A stretch of DNA of 64,000 nt from Bacteroidia bacterium (GTDB lineage Bacteria > Bacteroidota > Bacteroidia > B-17B0 > Aurantibacillaceae). Location: NCBI GenBank assembly GCA_022841465.1, contig JALHRL010000009.1, positions 62,001 to 126,000 of the forward strand. Reading direction: 5' to 3'. The position numbers and the translations under genes were made by a program. Below, one piece after another: positions 1-8,440 of this stretch (positions within the stretch are counted from its first letter, which is position 1; every line of letters begins with the position of its first letter). The notes under the pieces were generated by a model. It was not told the DNA's origin and ran no database searches. It worked only from the letters and a program-made list of their open reading frames with translations.

Positions 1-243
1 AAAACTGAAGATTTGGTAGATGCGTTGGAGAGCGGAAAAGTATTGGGCGCTTGTTTAGATGTATTGGAATACGAAGCTGTTTCATTTGAAGCTTTGGATG
101 CAACAACATTACCAAAGCCATTTGCTTATTTACTAACTAGTGATAAAGTAATTTTAACACCACATATTGCCGGCTGGACCCACGACAGCAATTATAAAAT
201 GAGTAAATGGATTGCAGAGAAAATGGTAAAGTGTATTGAATAG
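1..243 (+). CDS. D-2-hydroxyacid dehydrogenase, C-terminal end (partial)
   Basis: The reading frame is open from the first base, so the gene begins outside the window; only about 80 C-terminal residues are present. The fragment reads ALESGKVLGACLDVLEYEA and later VILTPHIAGWTHDSN, which match the end of the NAD-binding domain of D-isomer-specific 2-hydroxyacid dehydrogenases (phosphoglycerate/lactate/glycerate dehydrogenase family). The His of the TPHIAG segment corresponds to the family's catalytic acid. The substrate cannot be told from this fragment. It ends at a TAG just before a strong bidirectional terminator shared with the convergent kelch gene. Confidence 0.85.
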   Translation, partial: KTEDLVDALESGKVLGACLDVLEYEAVSFEALDATTLPKPFAYLLTSDKVILTPHIAGWTHDSNYKMSKWIAEKMVKCIE

Positions 244-283
244 AATTATTTATTTAGAAAAAAAACGAACTAAAATTTGATAA

Positions 284-315
284 AAAAAGGTTGGGATATT
301 TTTCCCAACCTTTTT
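284..315. terminator. Bidirectional rho-independent terminator
   Basis: A perfect 13-bp stem (aaaaaggttggga / tcccaaccttttt) closes a 6-nt loop. It has a T-run on one side and an A-run on the other, so it can end transcription from both directions between the convergent dehydrogenase and kelch genes. Confidence 0.9.
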
Positions 316-338
316 AGTTTAAACAAAAACATAATAAA

Positions 339-2207
339 TTACTCCACCACCAATTTCCCTGTTTTAATTTTTAAACCTTTTTCTAAAATTGAATAGTGAT
401 AAATGCCTTTAGCAACATTTACTTCAATGTAATTTTTAAAATCAATTTCTTGCTTTAAAATTTCTTGTCCTATTGCGTTATACATTACAAAAGTGGCATT
501 TTTTAAATTTGTTATTACATTAAACGTTCCATTGTTGGGGTTAGGATATAATCCGAATTCAAAAATTCCATTTTCAAGAGAGTTTAAATTAGTACATGCT
601 GCAACGGAAACAATAATAGGAGTTCTAATGGTACACGGTGTTGCCTCTGCATAAAAAGTGTACGTTCCGGTTGTAAGTGTTGGTGTGGTAAAAGCTGTTC
701 CAGTTGCTAAAGATACGGTTGATGAAAGAGAGTTATACCAATTTACGGTGCCGGCACTTGCTGTAGTTACAGTTAACATAGTAGAGTTGCCATTACAAAT
801 GGTTAATGCAGTTGCATTGGTAACACTTGTTGGAGCACAGGTTGCAACTTTGTATTTCCACATATCATTCATGTTTTCAAAAACGCTAACTGAAGGATGT
901 CCGTAACTTCCAAAAATCCACATGTCTCCATTTGCATCAGCCCATCCAATATTATAATATCTACCTCCGGGATTATTTGCAGGGGCGCTTACTCCCATGG
1001 TTCCGTAAATTCCATTTTGATTAATACCGTTAAATCCTTTCATCCAGGTCCATTCATCGGAACTTATTTTGTATTTCCATAATTCATTTAACCTGCCAAC
1101 TCCGGTTGTACCCGGGTAACCAAAACCTCCAAAAAACCATAAATCGCCTGCTAAATCTGTAATTGCAAAAGCACTATTTCTTCCTCCAGGATTGTTTGTA
1201 GTAGAAGCAACGGCAATTGTTCCGTTATTTCCCATTTGGTTAGATTGCATTGATCCACCTGCATAAGTCCACATGCCGCTTGTTGGATTAAATTGCCATA
1301 AATCATTTAAATATCCTGGTGATGCAGTTGAAGGATATCCACTACCGCCAAACATCCAAAAGTTTCCATTCAGATCTTTTGTAAATGCCGGAAATTCTCT
1401 TCCGCCCGGTGCGTTTGAAGGTAATGCAACTCCTTTTGGTCCGTATACTCCAACTTGATTGGTAGCAGTGCTTCCTAACATGTGAGCCCAATCGCCTGTA
1501 GTAATATCGTATTTCCATAAATCATCTAAGTAACCCGGAGGGCCTGCGGCAGGATAACCGTTACCTCCAAACAGCCATAAATTATTGTTGTTGTCTGTCC
1601 ATGCAGCACCACCACGGCGAGAACCGGGTTTGCCAAAGGGTACGGGAACCGCAAGCGGACCATAAACACCAATTTGATTAATGGTATTATCGCCTTTCAT
1701 CCAGGTCCATTGATTTGTAATTGGATCGTATTTCCATAAATCATTCAGTGATCCCCAAGAGCCAACGGCATCAAAACCTTCACCGCCAAATAACCAAAAA
1801 TTTCCATTATTATCTTTCCACCACGTTGGAAATTCACGTGCACCCGGCTCGTTGGTTGGTGCAGCAACACCCATGGTTCCATAATTCCCAAATTGGTCAA
1901 CGGTGTTTGAACCACGCACCCATGTCCATTGATTGGTTGCAGGGTTATATTTCCACAAATCATTTAACCAACCAAATGTTGGAGTAGAGGCGTAACCTTC
2001 ACCGCCAAATTGCCATAAGTTTCCGTTGTTATCTGTCCAGCATGCTGCGCCATGGCGTCCACCCGGATCGTTTGTTGCAGCTGCAACTCCCATAGAACCA
2101 TAAGTTGCAACAATACTTCCGGTGTTGCTACCACGCATCCATGTCCAATCTTGAGATGAAATGGTTAGTGTAAGTAATGTGAATAGAGAAAATATATATT
2201 TTTTCAT
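339..2207 (-). CDS. Secreted kelch-repeat protein with T9SS sorting domain
   Basis: This 622-residue protein has a signal peptide (MKKYIFSLFTLLTLTISSQ) followed by six kelch-like repeats of about 62 residues (roughly residues 20-465). Each repeat carries a WTWM/V-x-G-S/D-N strand, an NQxGxYG-xxGV turn, PGGR-like loops and LWLFGG/NDLWKY blades, so a six-bladed beta-propeller is expected. An Ig-like T9SS linker follows (about 465-545, with Cys at both ends), and then a type A C-terminal sorting domain starting at FGLYPNPNNGTFNV and ending KTGKLVVE. It should be exported by Sec and then T9SS to the cell surface or medium. The ligand is unknown. The repeats are very similar to one another at DNA level, which suggests recent internal duplication. 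Confidence 0.88.
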   Translation of the reverse strand: MKKYIFSLFTLLTLTISSQDWTWMRGSNTGSIVATYGSMGVAAATNDPGGRHGAACWTDNNGNLWQFGGEGYASTPTFGWLNDLWKYNPATNQWTWVRGSNTVDQFGNYGTMGVAAPTNEPGAREFPTWWKDNNGNFWLFGGEGFDAVGSWGSLNDLWKYDPITNQWTWMKGDNTINQIGVYGPLAVPVPFGKPGSRRGGAAWTDNNNNLWLFGGNGYPAAGPPGYLDDLWKYDITTGDWAHMLGSTATNQVGVYGPKGVALPSNAPGGREFPAFTKDLNGNFWMFGGSGYPSTASPGYLNDLWQFNPTSGMWTYAGGSMQSNQMGNNGTIAVASTTNNPGGRNSAFAITDLAGDLWFFGGFGYPGTTGVGRLNELWKYKISSDEWTWMKGFNGINQNGIYGTMGVSAPANNPGGRYYNIGWADANGDMWIFGSYGHPSVSVFENMNDMWKYKVATCAPTSVTNATALTICNGNSTMLTVTTASAGTVNWYNSLSSTVSLATGTAFTTPTLTTGTYTFYAEATPCTIRTPIIVSVAACTNLNSLENGIFEFGLYPNPNNGTFNVITNLKNATFVMYNAIGQEILKQEIDFKNYIEVNVAKGIYHYSILEKGLKIKTGKLVVE

Positions 2208-2299
2208 AATGAATTTTGTTTACTATAAATTGAATCAATTTTTTTGAGTTAAGCAAAAAAATTATTCCATAGAATGAATTCTTATAAAGATTTTCTGAA

Positions 2300-2460
2300 T
2301 TTTTTGGGCGCCTTTACAAGCTATCACTTCAAGCTTGTTTGTACTTTGCTATGTTTGTCGCGCTGCGGGGTCTCAGCTTTAGAAGCTGAGCCTCCTTGCT
2401 GCGCAAACATTACGCAAATTACCAAACAAGGCTTTTCGTTCTATCTTGGGCGCGGCATTC
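2300..2460. repeat. Intergenic long imperfect palindrome (Bacteroidota repeat type)
   Basis: The 330-bp gap between the lipoprotein and the kelch gene holds no convincing gene. It holds a GC-richer palindrome whose arms, 2332-2379 and 2383-2433, pair along almost 50 bp with a few mismatches. The core is ctcagctt-tag-aagctgag at 2372-2390. The unit is flanked by two direct copies of ttgggcgc, near 2304 and 2446. The layout (GGGCGC edge, long hairpin, then aaggcttttcgttctatcttgggcgc) resembles the palindromic intergenic repeats I know from other Bacteroidota genomes. It may also stop transcription of the guaB-def operon. No second copy is visible in this window. Confidence 0.6.
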
Positions 2461-2537
2461 AGGTTTTGTTCTCAGATAAAAAGATCTGTTTTTTATTGAT
2501 CGTAGGAAAAAGTGAAATTGATAGCGTTTAAAGCGAA

Positions 2538-3125
2538 TTACTTCCCTTTGTTTTTCTTTTTAAATTCTTCAAGAATTTGTTCATCGGTTTTACCGATTAA
2601 TTGTAGGGCGGCTTTGGCACTTGCTGCCCAATCGCTTTTTGGATAATCGTAAACAATTTGTTCGTATAATTTTCTGGCTTCAGCTTCATCATTCAGCATT
2701 CGAGGCTCATCATATAATTGGGCCAATAAAAAAAGTGCGGCAGGTTTATTTTTAAATCGCGGGTAATTATTAATACATCTGTCTAAAACAATACGAGCCT
2801 GTTCGGTATTATTAATACTCATGGCAACTTGCGCTGCTTTTATAAGGTAAACAGGGCTCATGGTATCGCTTTCGCAGTAAAAAGCAAAGTCAACAAAGGT
2901 ACGTAATGCTTCTGATGCGGTGTTGTTTTCAATTTCTAAGCTTTTTAATAAAATGCTATCCATTTTGGCTGCTGCTTTATAATAGGCTGCACAATCTCTT
3001 ACGGTATCATTTATTAACTGATCTTTAAAGCCCGATTCTGTGGTAGTTTGAACTTGTTTTGTTTCCGATTCGTTTTTACAAGAAACAAATGTTAGAATAG
3101 AAAGTATTAGAATAAAATAACGCAT
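2538..3125 (-). CDS. TPR-containing lipoprotein
   Basis: This is a 195-residue protein with a lipoprotein signal (MRYFILILSILTFVSC; Cys16 is the likely lipidated residue). The mature part is helical, with TPR-like segments: about residues 78-112 (FAFYCESDTMSPVYLIKAAQ) and 115-185 (QARIVLDRCINNYPRFKNK, EARKLYEQIVYDYPKSDWAASA). The last repeat resembles the BamD/YbgF outer-membrane TPR family. It starts 6 bp after def on the same strand, so it is probably co-transcribed with guaB-def. A role as an outer-membrane or periplasmic scaffold is inferred; the exact function is unknown. Confidence 0.75.
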   Translation of the reverse strand: MRYFILILSILTFVSCKNESETKQVQTTTESGFKDQLINDTVRDCAAYYKAAAKMDSILLKSLEIENNTASEALRTFVDFAFYCESDTMSPVYLIKAAQVAMSINNTEQARIVLDRCINNYPRFKNKPAALFLLAQLYDEPRMLNDEAEARKLYEQIVYDYPKSDWAASAKAALQLIGKTDEQILEEFKKKNKGK

Positions 3126-3131
3126 GAATAA

Positions 3132-3731
3132 TTATTTCCCTTTGTATACTTTTATTTTATAATCGGCTCCAATTTTTCCTTTACTTATATCTGATAATTT
3201 ACCGGCAATTAATTTTCTTTTAAACGGACTAACCTTATCGGTAAATAAAACACCTTCTATATGATCGTATTCGTGCTGAATAACTCGGGCAATTAGCCCA
3301 TCGTATGTTTCTTTGTGTTTCACAAAATTTTCGTCAACATATTCAATAGTAACATTTGGTTTTCTTGAAACATCTTCTCTAATTTTTGGAATACTTAAGC
3401 AACCTTCTTTAAACGCCCATTCGTTTCCTTCTTCTTCAATAATTTGAGCATTTATAAATATTTTTTTAAAAGCTGCCAGTTGTTTTCTTTCTTCCGGAGT
3501 AAATTCATCATCGTCTTCATCCCCCTCATCTTCAACAAACGGATGTGTATCTACAATAAATAAACGAATAGCTTTCCCAATTTGCGGTGCTGCCAAACCT
3601 ACGCCGCTAGCTTGATACATGGTTTCAAACATATCGGCAATTAATTGTTTAAGGTTGGGATAATCTTTATCAATATCAACAGCCTTCTTTCTTAAAACAG
3701 GATCTCCGTATACAACAATTGGTAAAATCAT
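3132..3731 (-). CDS. def: Peptide deformylase
   Basis: This enzyme removes the formyl group from N-terminal formyl-Met of nascent proteins, using a metal ion. All three family motifs are present: GVGLAAPQIG (residues 43-52), EGCLSIP (motif II, metal-binding Cys) and QHEYDHIEG (motif III, HExxH-type with the catalytic Glu). At 199 residues it is longer than E. coli Def (about 169), because of an acidic insertion (EDEGDEDDDEFTPEERKQ) before motif II that is typical of Bacteroidota enzymes. It lies between guaB (77 bp upstream) and the TPR lipoprotein (6 bp downstream), so the three probably form one transcript. Confidence 0.96.
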   Translation of the reverse strand: MILPIVVYGDPVLRKKAVDIDKDYPNLKQLIADMFETMYQASGVGLAAPQIGKAIRLFIVDTHPFVEDEGDEDDDEFTPEERKQLAAFKKIFINAQIIEEEGNEWAFKEGCLSIPKIREDVSRKPNVTIEYVDENFVKHKETYDGLIARVIQHEYDHIEGVLFTDKVSPFKRKLIAGKLSDISKGKIGADYKIKVYKGK

Positions 3732-3808
3732 TTTAAATTAAAAAGTTAAAATTTGAGAAGGTTTAAAGTAGTTCCATTCATAATTCATCATTCTAAATTC
3801 ATAATTCT

Positions 3809-5287
3809 TTAACGACTATAATTTGGTGCTTCGCGTGTAATTACCACATCGTGTGGATGACTTTCTTTAACGCCTGCAGCGGTTATTCTAATGAACTTAG
3901 CTTTTTGCAAGGCATCAATATTTTTTGCACCGGTATAACCCATGCCTGCTCTTAAACCACCAATAATTTGATAAACAATTTCAGTTAAACTTCCCTTATA
4001 AGGAACTCTACCACTAATACCTTCTGGCACCAGTTTTTTAATATCGTCTTCTGCATCCTGAAAATAACGATCTTTACTGCCTTTTTGCATGGCTTCTAAA
4101 GAGCCCATTCCGCGGTAAGATTTAAACTTTCTTCCTTCAAAAATAATTGTTTCTCCGGGGCTTTCTTCTGTACCTGCAAACATTCCACCCATCATTACTG
4201 TTCCGGCACCTGCGGCTAATGCTTTAACAACATCACCGGTAAAACGAATTCCGCCATCTGCAATGATAGGGCAATTTTTACCTTTTAATGCTTCGGCTAC
4301 TTCTAAAATAGCAGAAAGTTGTGGTACACCAACACCTGCAATTACGCGGGTTGTACAAATAGAACCCGGACCTATTCCAACTTTTACAGCATCGGCACCG
4401 GCTTTGTATAAATCTAGTGCAGCTTTTCCGGTTGCAATGTTGCCCACAATAACATCTACGTTTTTATATTTACGTTTTACTTCTTTTAATTTTTCAATTA
4501 CTCCTTTACTATGCCCGTGTGCAGTATCAATAATAATTGCATCAACACCCGCAGCAACTAAAGCATCTACACGTTCCATGGTATCTGCTGTAACACCAAC
4601 TGCGGCGGCAACGCGCAAACGGCCCATGGCATCTTTGCAGGCGTTAGGACGAACTTTAATTTTAATAATATCCTTGTAAGTAATTAAACCAACCAGTTTA
4701 TCGTTTTTATCTACAATAGGTAACTTTTCAATTTTATTATCTTGTAAAATTTCTTCGGCTTGTTTAAGTGTAATACCTTGTTTAGCAACAACCAGGTTTT
4801 TGCGATGCGTCATTATTTGTTTAACCGGTTTTTTCATGTTTTTTTCAAAACGTAAATCGCGGTTGGTGATAATTCCGGTGAGTTTATTGCTTTTGTCAAC
4901 TACAGGTATACCGCCAATTTTGTGTTCGCTCATTAAACTTAAAGCATCTTCAATGGTAGCGGTTTCGTTTAATGTTACAGGGTCAACAATCATACCACTT
5001 TCACTACGCTTTACCTTTCTCACTTGCATGGCTTGTTCTTCTGCCGTCATGTTTTTATGTAACACGCCAATACCACCTTCTTGCGCCATGGTAATTGCCA
5101 TTTTATGTTCGGTTACGGTATCCATTGCAGCCGAAACAATTGGGGTGTTTAATTTTATATTTTTTGAAAAGAAAGAAGAGGTATTTACTTCGCGCGGTAA
5201 AACTTCAGAATATCCCGGAACCAATAATACATCATCGTAAGTTAATCCCTCGAGAACAAACTTGTCTGCATAAACTTTAGACGCCAT
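3809..5287 (-). CDS. guaB: IMP dehydrogenase
   Basis: This enzyme oxidises IMP to XMP with NAD+, the committed step to guanine nucleotides. The 492-residue length is typical. The N-terminal TIM-barrel segment (LTYDDVLLVPGYSEVLP) is followed by two CBS domains (about residues 95-205), the IMP/K+ loop GPGSICTTRVIAGVGVPQ with the catalytic Cys, the ADGGIRFTGDVVKALAAGA phosphate-binding segment and the flap motif (KSYRGMGSLEAM). The ATG at 5287 follows an SD-like AACTCCT and a good Bacteroidota promoter at 5319-5349. It is the first gene of the guaB-def-TPR operon. Confidence 0.97.
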   Translation of the reverse strand: MASKVYADKFVLEGLTYDDVLLVPGYSEVLPREVNTSSFFSKNIKLNTPIVSAAMDTVTEHKMAITMAQEGGIGVLHKNMTAEEQAMQVRKVKRSESGMIVDPVTLNETATIEDALSLMSEHKIGGIPVVDKSNKLTGIITNRDLRFEKNMKKPVKQIMTHRKNLVVAKQGITLKQAEEILQDNKIEKLPIVDKNDKLVGLITYKDIIKIKVRPNACKDAMGRLRVAAAVGVTADTMERVDALVAAGVDAIIIDTAHGHSKGVIEKLKEVKRKYKNVDVIVGNIATGKAALDLYKAGADAVKVGIGPGSICTTRVIAGVGVPQLSAILEVAEALKGKNCPIIADGGIRFTGDVVKALAAGAGTVMMGGMFAGTEESPGETIIFEGRKFKSYRGMGSLEAMQKGSKDRYFQDAEDDIKKLVPEGISGRVPYKGSLTEIVYQIIGGLRAGMGYTGAKNIDALQKAKFIRITAAGVKESHPHDVVITREAPNYSR

Positions 5288-5318
5288 AGGAGTTGAATTT
5301 TAGATTTTAAAATTCGGG

Positions 5319-5349
5319 CAAATATAGGAATTATTTGGCGTTTTTCAAA
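5319..5349 (-). promoter_or_regulatory. guaB promoter (Bacteroidota -33/-7 type)
   Basis: Read on the minus strand, TTTG (5349-5346) is followed by 19 nt and then TATATTTG (5326-5319). This is an exact match to the TTTG-N19-21-TAnnTTTG consensus of the Bacteroidota primary sigma factor. It gives a leader of roughly 25 nt before the guaB ATG. Confidence 0.65.
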
Positions 5350-5467
5350 GGGAAGGTTATAATGAACAACAACACCTCTATTTCTTTTTAAAAACCTATT
5401 AACATTGTGCCTTGTTTAACAAAATATTCAACAAATTTGTATCCCGAAAAACCACTTTCTAAAAACT

Positions 5468-6598
5468 ATGAATTTGAAATACCAAACTACCCCAAAGGCA
5501 ATACTGATGCTGGAAGACGGGAAAGTGTTTGAAGGAAAAGCCGCAGGAGCCATAGGCACCACTACCGGCGAAATTTGTTTTAATACCGGCATGACCGGCT
5601 ATCAGGAAATATTTACAGACCCCTCTTACTTTGGACAGGTAGTTGTAATGGCCAATACGCATGTGGGGAACTACGGAGTAGAGGATGCTGAGGTAGAAAG
5701 TGACAGCATTAAAATTTCAGGCATGGTTTGCAAGAAGTTTAACCGTGGTTTTTCTAGAGCCCGCGGAACAGACAGTTTGCAAAACTATTTTGAGAAACAA
5801 AAAATTGTAGCAATCAGCGATGTGGATACCCGTGCCATTGTGCGTTACATTCGTGATAAAGGCGCCATGAATTGCATCATCTCATCGGAAACACTGGATG
5901 TAGCTGTTTTAAAGGAGAAATTAGCTAAAGTTCCTTCCATGGCCGGATTAGAATTGTCATCGAAAGTAGCCACTAAAAGTCCGTTTGAGTTTGGAAATAA
6001 AGATGCCAAACACAAAGTAGCGGTAATTGATTTTGGTGTAAAGAAAAATATTTTACGTTCATTAGCAGAAAGAGGCTGTTATTTAAAAGTGTTTCCTCAC
6101 ACGGCTTCATTAAAAGAAATTCAGGAGTTTAAGCCTGATGGTTATATGTTAAGCAATGGCCCCGGCGACCCCGGCGTTATGAAATATGAAATTGGTTTGG
6201 TGAATGAAATTGTGAATGCTTCTAAACCGGTTTTTGGAATATGTTTAGGACATCAATTATTGGCAGAATCACAAGGGATTTCAACTTATAAAATGCACGC
6301 CGGACACAGAGGAATAAACCATCCGGTAAAAAATTTAATTTCGGGCAAATGTGAAATTACCTCGCAAAACCATGGTTTTAGTGTGAAAGCAGAAGATGTT
6401 GCGAATAATAAAAATATAGAAATTACACACGTTAATTTGAACGATGAAACCATTGAAGGTATTCGTTTGAAAGACAAACCGGTATTTTCAGTTCAGTATC
6501 ATCCGGAGGCTTGTCCGGGCCCATACGATTCTCGTTACTTATTTGATGAATTTGTGATGAATATTGAAAAGTCAAAAAAATTGGTTGCATCCAATTAA
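5468..6598 (+). CDS. carA: Carbamoyl-phosphate synthase small subunit (glutaminase)
   Basis: This subunit hydrolyses glutamine and passes ammonia to CarB for carbamoyl phosphate (pyrimidine and arginine synthesis). The 376-residue protein has the CPSase small-chain N-terminal domain (about 1-150: FEGKAAGAIGTTTGEICFNTGMTGYQEI) and a class I glutamine amidotransferase domain. The latter shows SNGPGDPG (oxyanion region), PVFGICLGHQLLA with the nucleophilic Cys, and the catalytic His-x-Glu in VQYHPEACPGP. It is monocistronic here: carB is not adjacent and a strong terminator follows at once. It is transcribed divergently from guaB. Confidence 0.97.
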   Translation: MNLKYQTTPKAILMLEDGKVFEGKAAGAIGTTTGEICFNTGMTGYQEIFTDPSYFGQVVVMANTHVGNYGVEDAEVESDSIKISGMVCKKFNRGFSRARGTDSLQNYFEKQKIVAISDVDTRAIVRYIRDKGAMNCIISSETLDVAVLKEKLAKVPSMAGLELSSKVATKSPFEFGNKDAKHKVAVIDFGVKKNILRSLAERGCYLKVFPHTASLKEIQEFKPDGYMLSNGPGDPGVMKYEIGLVNEIVNASKPVFGICLGHQLLAESQGISTYKMHAGHRGINHPVKNLISGKCEITSQNHGFSVKAEDVANNKNIEITHVNLNDETIEGIRLKDKPVFSVQYHPEACPGPYDSRYLFDEFVMNIEKSKKLVASN

Positions 6599-6624
6599 AA
6601 AAGGCGGCTCTGGGCCGCCTTTTT
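6598..6624. terminator. Bidirectional rho-independent terminator
   Basis: The stem is aaaaaggcggc / gccgccttttt (11 bp) with a 5-nt loop, starting at the last base of the carA stop codon. It serves carA on the plus strand and the convergent T9SS gene on the minus strand. Confidence 0.92.
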
Positions 6625-6631
6625 GTTTAAA

Positions 6632-7672
6632 TTACTCTAGCTTGTATATCGGATAATAAACTTCTTTCCCTTTCAATTCAAGCTTAATAAAGTACATGCC
6701 CGATTTAAGCGATTTAATATCAATATAAATTTCGTTGTTTTTAAAATTAAATTTAACAGCATTTTCAGTATTTAAAGTTTGACCCAATGTAGAAGTTATG
6801 TTTACCTTGATGTTTTCATCAATGGAATTTTCAAATTTGATATTAAATCTTTCTGAAGAAGGATTCGGATAAACATAAAACGAATTATTTAAAGTATTTT
6901 CTGTTAAGCTACCGGTAATATAGGCAAAAGAACAAGAATCACTTTTATAATTCCAGGTATTGCTTACGTAAGTACAGGATTGATATTGTTTTTTGTTTTT
7001 GTTATGCTTACAGGCTAAACCAAATTCCCATAAATGTTTACAGGTTGGAGAAATGTTGATTGGTACAAATGAGCTACTTAAATTTTGCTGAAAAAGATAA
7101 GCGAAATGATAGGTGTTTCCAATTCCTTCTATGTGATCAAAATAATAGAATTGATGATTAGAATTATTCACATGCTTCCTTAAATAAAAGTGTTTTCTGG
7201 GGCCCGCTACTTCGTTTTTTACTTTTATTGAATCTACACGATAATAACCATTCAAAGAAGGATTTAAAGGGAAATTTAAAAATGTGGAATCGTTTAAGTT
7301 TAAGCTAAAATCATAAAGTAAAATATCATTGGAACTAAGGTTTTCGCGATAAAAAACTTTTTTAGCAATAGTGTCTTCGCGCAAATATCCGAATAGCACT
7401 TTTCCGGGATAATAAATTGGATTAGCCCATGTTGATACTTCATATAGTTTTTTATATAAAAAAGAGCCAATTGTAATTGTATCAATTGCAGCAAACGAAT
7501 TTAAGCTAACGTTTGGCAATGTTAATACTTCCGATGATTTTACACCATACATAAAACCAAAATGTTGCCAGGTAGTAGTGTCTTTATCCAGCATTTTTAC
7601 ATAGCTTGTTTGGGCTTTCAGGTTGGTTGCGTACAAACAAACCAACAATAAAATGATGCTTATTTTTTTCAT
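6632..7672 (-). CDS. Secreted hypothetical protein with T9SS sorting domain
   Basis: This is a 346-residue protein with a clear signal peptide (MKKISIILLLVCLYATNLKAQ). The middle (residues 22-265) matches no family I recognise; it is rich in aromatic residues and beta-strand-like segments and has a Cys cluster (about 205-250: PTCKHLWEFGLACKH, YQSCTY, DSCSFAY). The C-terminus is a type A T9SS sorting domain beginning FYVYPNPSSERFNIKF and ending with SGMYFIKLELKGKEV. It is therefore expected on the cell surface or secreted. It lies between two terminators, so it is probably monocistronic. Confidence 0.8.
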   Translation of the reverse strand: MKKISIILLLVCLYATNLKAQTSYVKMLDKDTTTWQHFGFMYGVKSSEVLTLPNVSLNSFAAIDTITIGSFLYKKLYEVSTWANPIYYPGKVLFGYLREDTIAKKVFYRENLSSNDILLYDFSLNLNDSTFLNFPLNPSLNGYYRVDSIKVKNEVAGPRKHFYLRKHVNNSNHQFYYFDHIEGIGNTYHFAYLFQQNLSSSFVPINISPTCKHLWEFGLACKHNKNKKQYQSCTYVSNTWNYKSDSCSFAYITGSLTENTLNNSFYVYPNPSSERFNIKFENSIDENIKVNITSTLGQTLNTENAVKFNFKNNEIYIDIKSLKSGMYFIKLELKGKEVYYPIYKLE

Positions 7673-7699
7673 GGTTATAATATTAACATAAAGTTAAAC

Positions 7700-7728
7700 A
7701 AAAAAGCCTCACCAAAAAATGGTGAGGC
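7700..7728 (-). terminator. Rho-independent terminator (minus strand)
   Basis: On the minus strand gcctcacca-ttttt-tggtgaggc forms a perfect 9-bp stem followed by six T residues. It lies 30 bp after the stop of the oxidoreductase gene and ends that transcript, possibly the whole cobalamin-riboswitch operon. Confidence 0.88.
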
Positions 7729-7758
7729 GGACAAGTGTGTTATAACATATTGTGTTTT

Positions 7759-8403
7759 TTATTTCTTCAATAATTTAAAAGCATGGCTCCATTGGTTTTT
7801 TTGAAAACCCGGAATGCACCAAAGCATACATAAAGGTTCAATGGCACGGGCGCTTTCTGCATCGCCCATGTCTTCGGTTTCCCATCCAAACAGCGTTAAA
7901 ATATCGGTAACGGTTTTTTTAGCAGTTGCATTGTTTCCACAAATAAACATACTGGGTTTTATTCCGCCAAAATCAGGGTTCACCATAAATGCGCTTCCAA
8001 CAGAATTAAATGCTTTTACAAAATGCGCATCCGGAAAATGTTTTTGCAATTGCTCCATGTATGAATTTTTTAAATCGGTAAAAAAGTTAAGCACTCCTTT
8101 AACCGGTGGGGTAGCTTCAATAGGATTGGTGGCATCTATAATGGTTTTATCTTTTAAATTATTTGCACCTGCTAATTCCAATGCTTCTTTTCCAACAGTT
8201 CCTTTAACGGCCAAAACAATTAATTCTCCAAAAGCTGCTGTTTCTGCAAAGGTTCCAATTTTTGCCTGTGGATTTTGTTTGGCAAAGTCGGCCAGCTTAT
8301 TGGAATCTCTTGTGCCCAGCATAACTGAGTAACCGTTTTTTAAAAAGCCTGTTGCTAAAACTTTTGCAACGGCGCCTGAACCTAAAATACCTACTGTTTT
8401 CAT
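7759..8403 (-). CDS. NADPH-dependent F420 reductase-like dinucleotide-binding protein
   Basis: This is a 214-residue protein of the COG2085 'predicted dinucleotide-binding enzyme' family. It starts with a Rossmann motif, GILGSGAVAKVLATGF (GxGxxA type), followed by TRDSNKLADFA, which fits NADP(H) phosphate binding at TRD. Later segments (LIVLAVKG, IIDATNP, FVKAFNSVGS) are standard for the family. The coenzyme partner cannot be F420 with any certainty, because most Bacteroidota lack F420; an NADPH-dependent oxidoreductase is the safer name. It starts 37 bp after the DUF4465 gene and may be read through from the B12 operon. Confidence 0.8.
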   Translation of the reverse strand: MKTVGILGSGAVAKVLATGFLKNGYSVMLGTRDSNKLADFAKQNPQAKIGTFAETAAFGELIVLAVKGTVGKEALELAGANNLKDKTIIDATNPIEATPPVKGVLNFFTDLKNSYMEQLQKHFPDAHFVKAFNSVGSAFMVNPDFGGIKPSMFICGNNATAKKTVTDILTLFGWETEDMGDAESARAIEPLCMLWCIPGFQKNQWSHAFKLLKK

Positions 8404-8440
8404 AATTTTTTATTAAAGGTAATTGTTTTGATGATTAAAA

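Noticed and set aside
2274-2531. 85-codon plus-strand open frame
   Set aside because: It is formed by the intergenic palindrome, has no plausible promoter or family, and its composition follows the repeat rather than a protein.
4263-4679. 138-codon plus-strand open frame across guaB
   Set aside because: It lies wholly inside the conserved guaB coding region on the opposite strand; the guaB motifs are intact.
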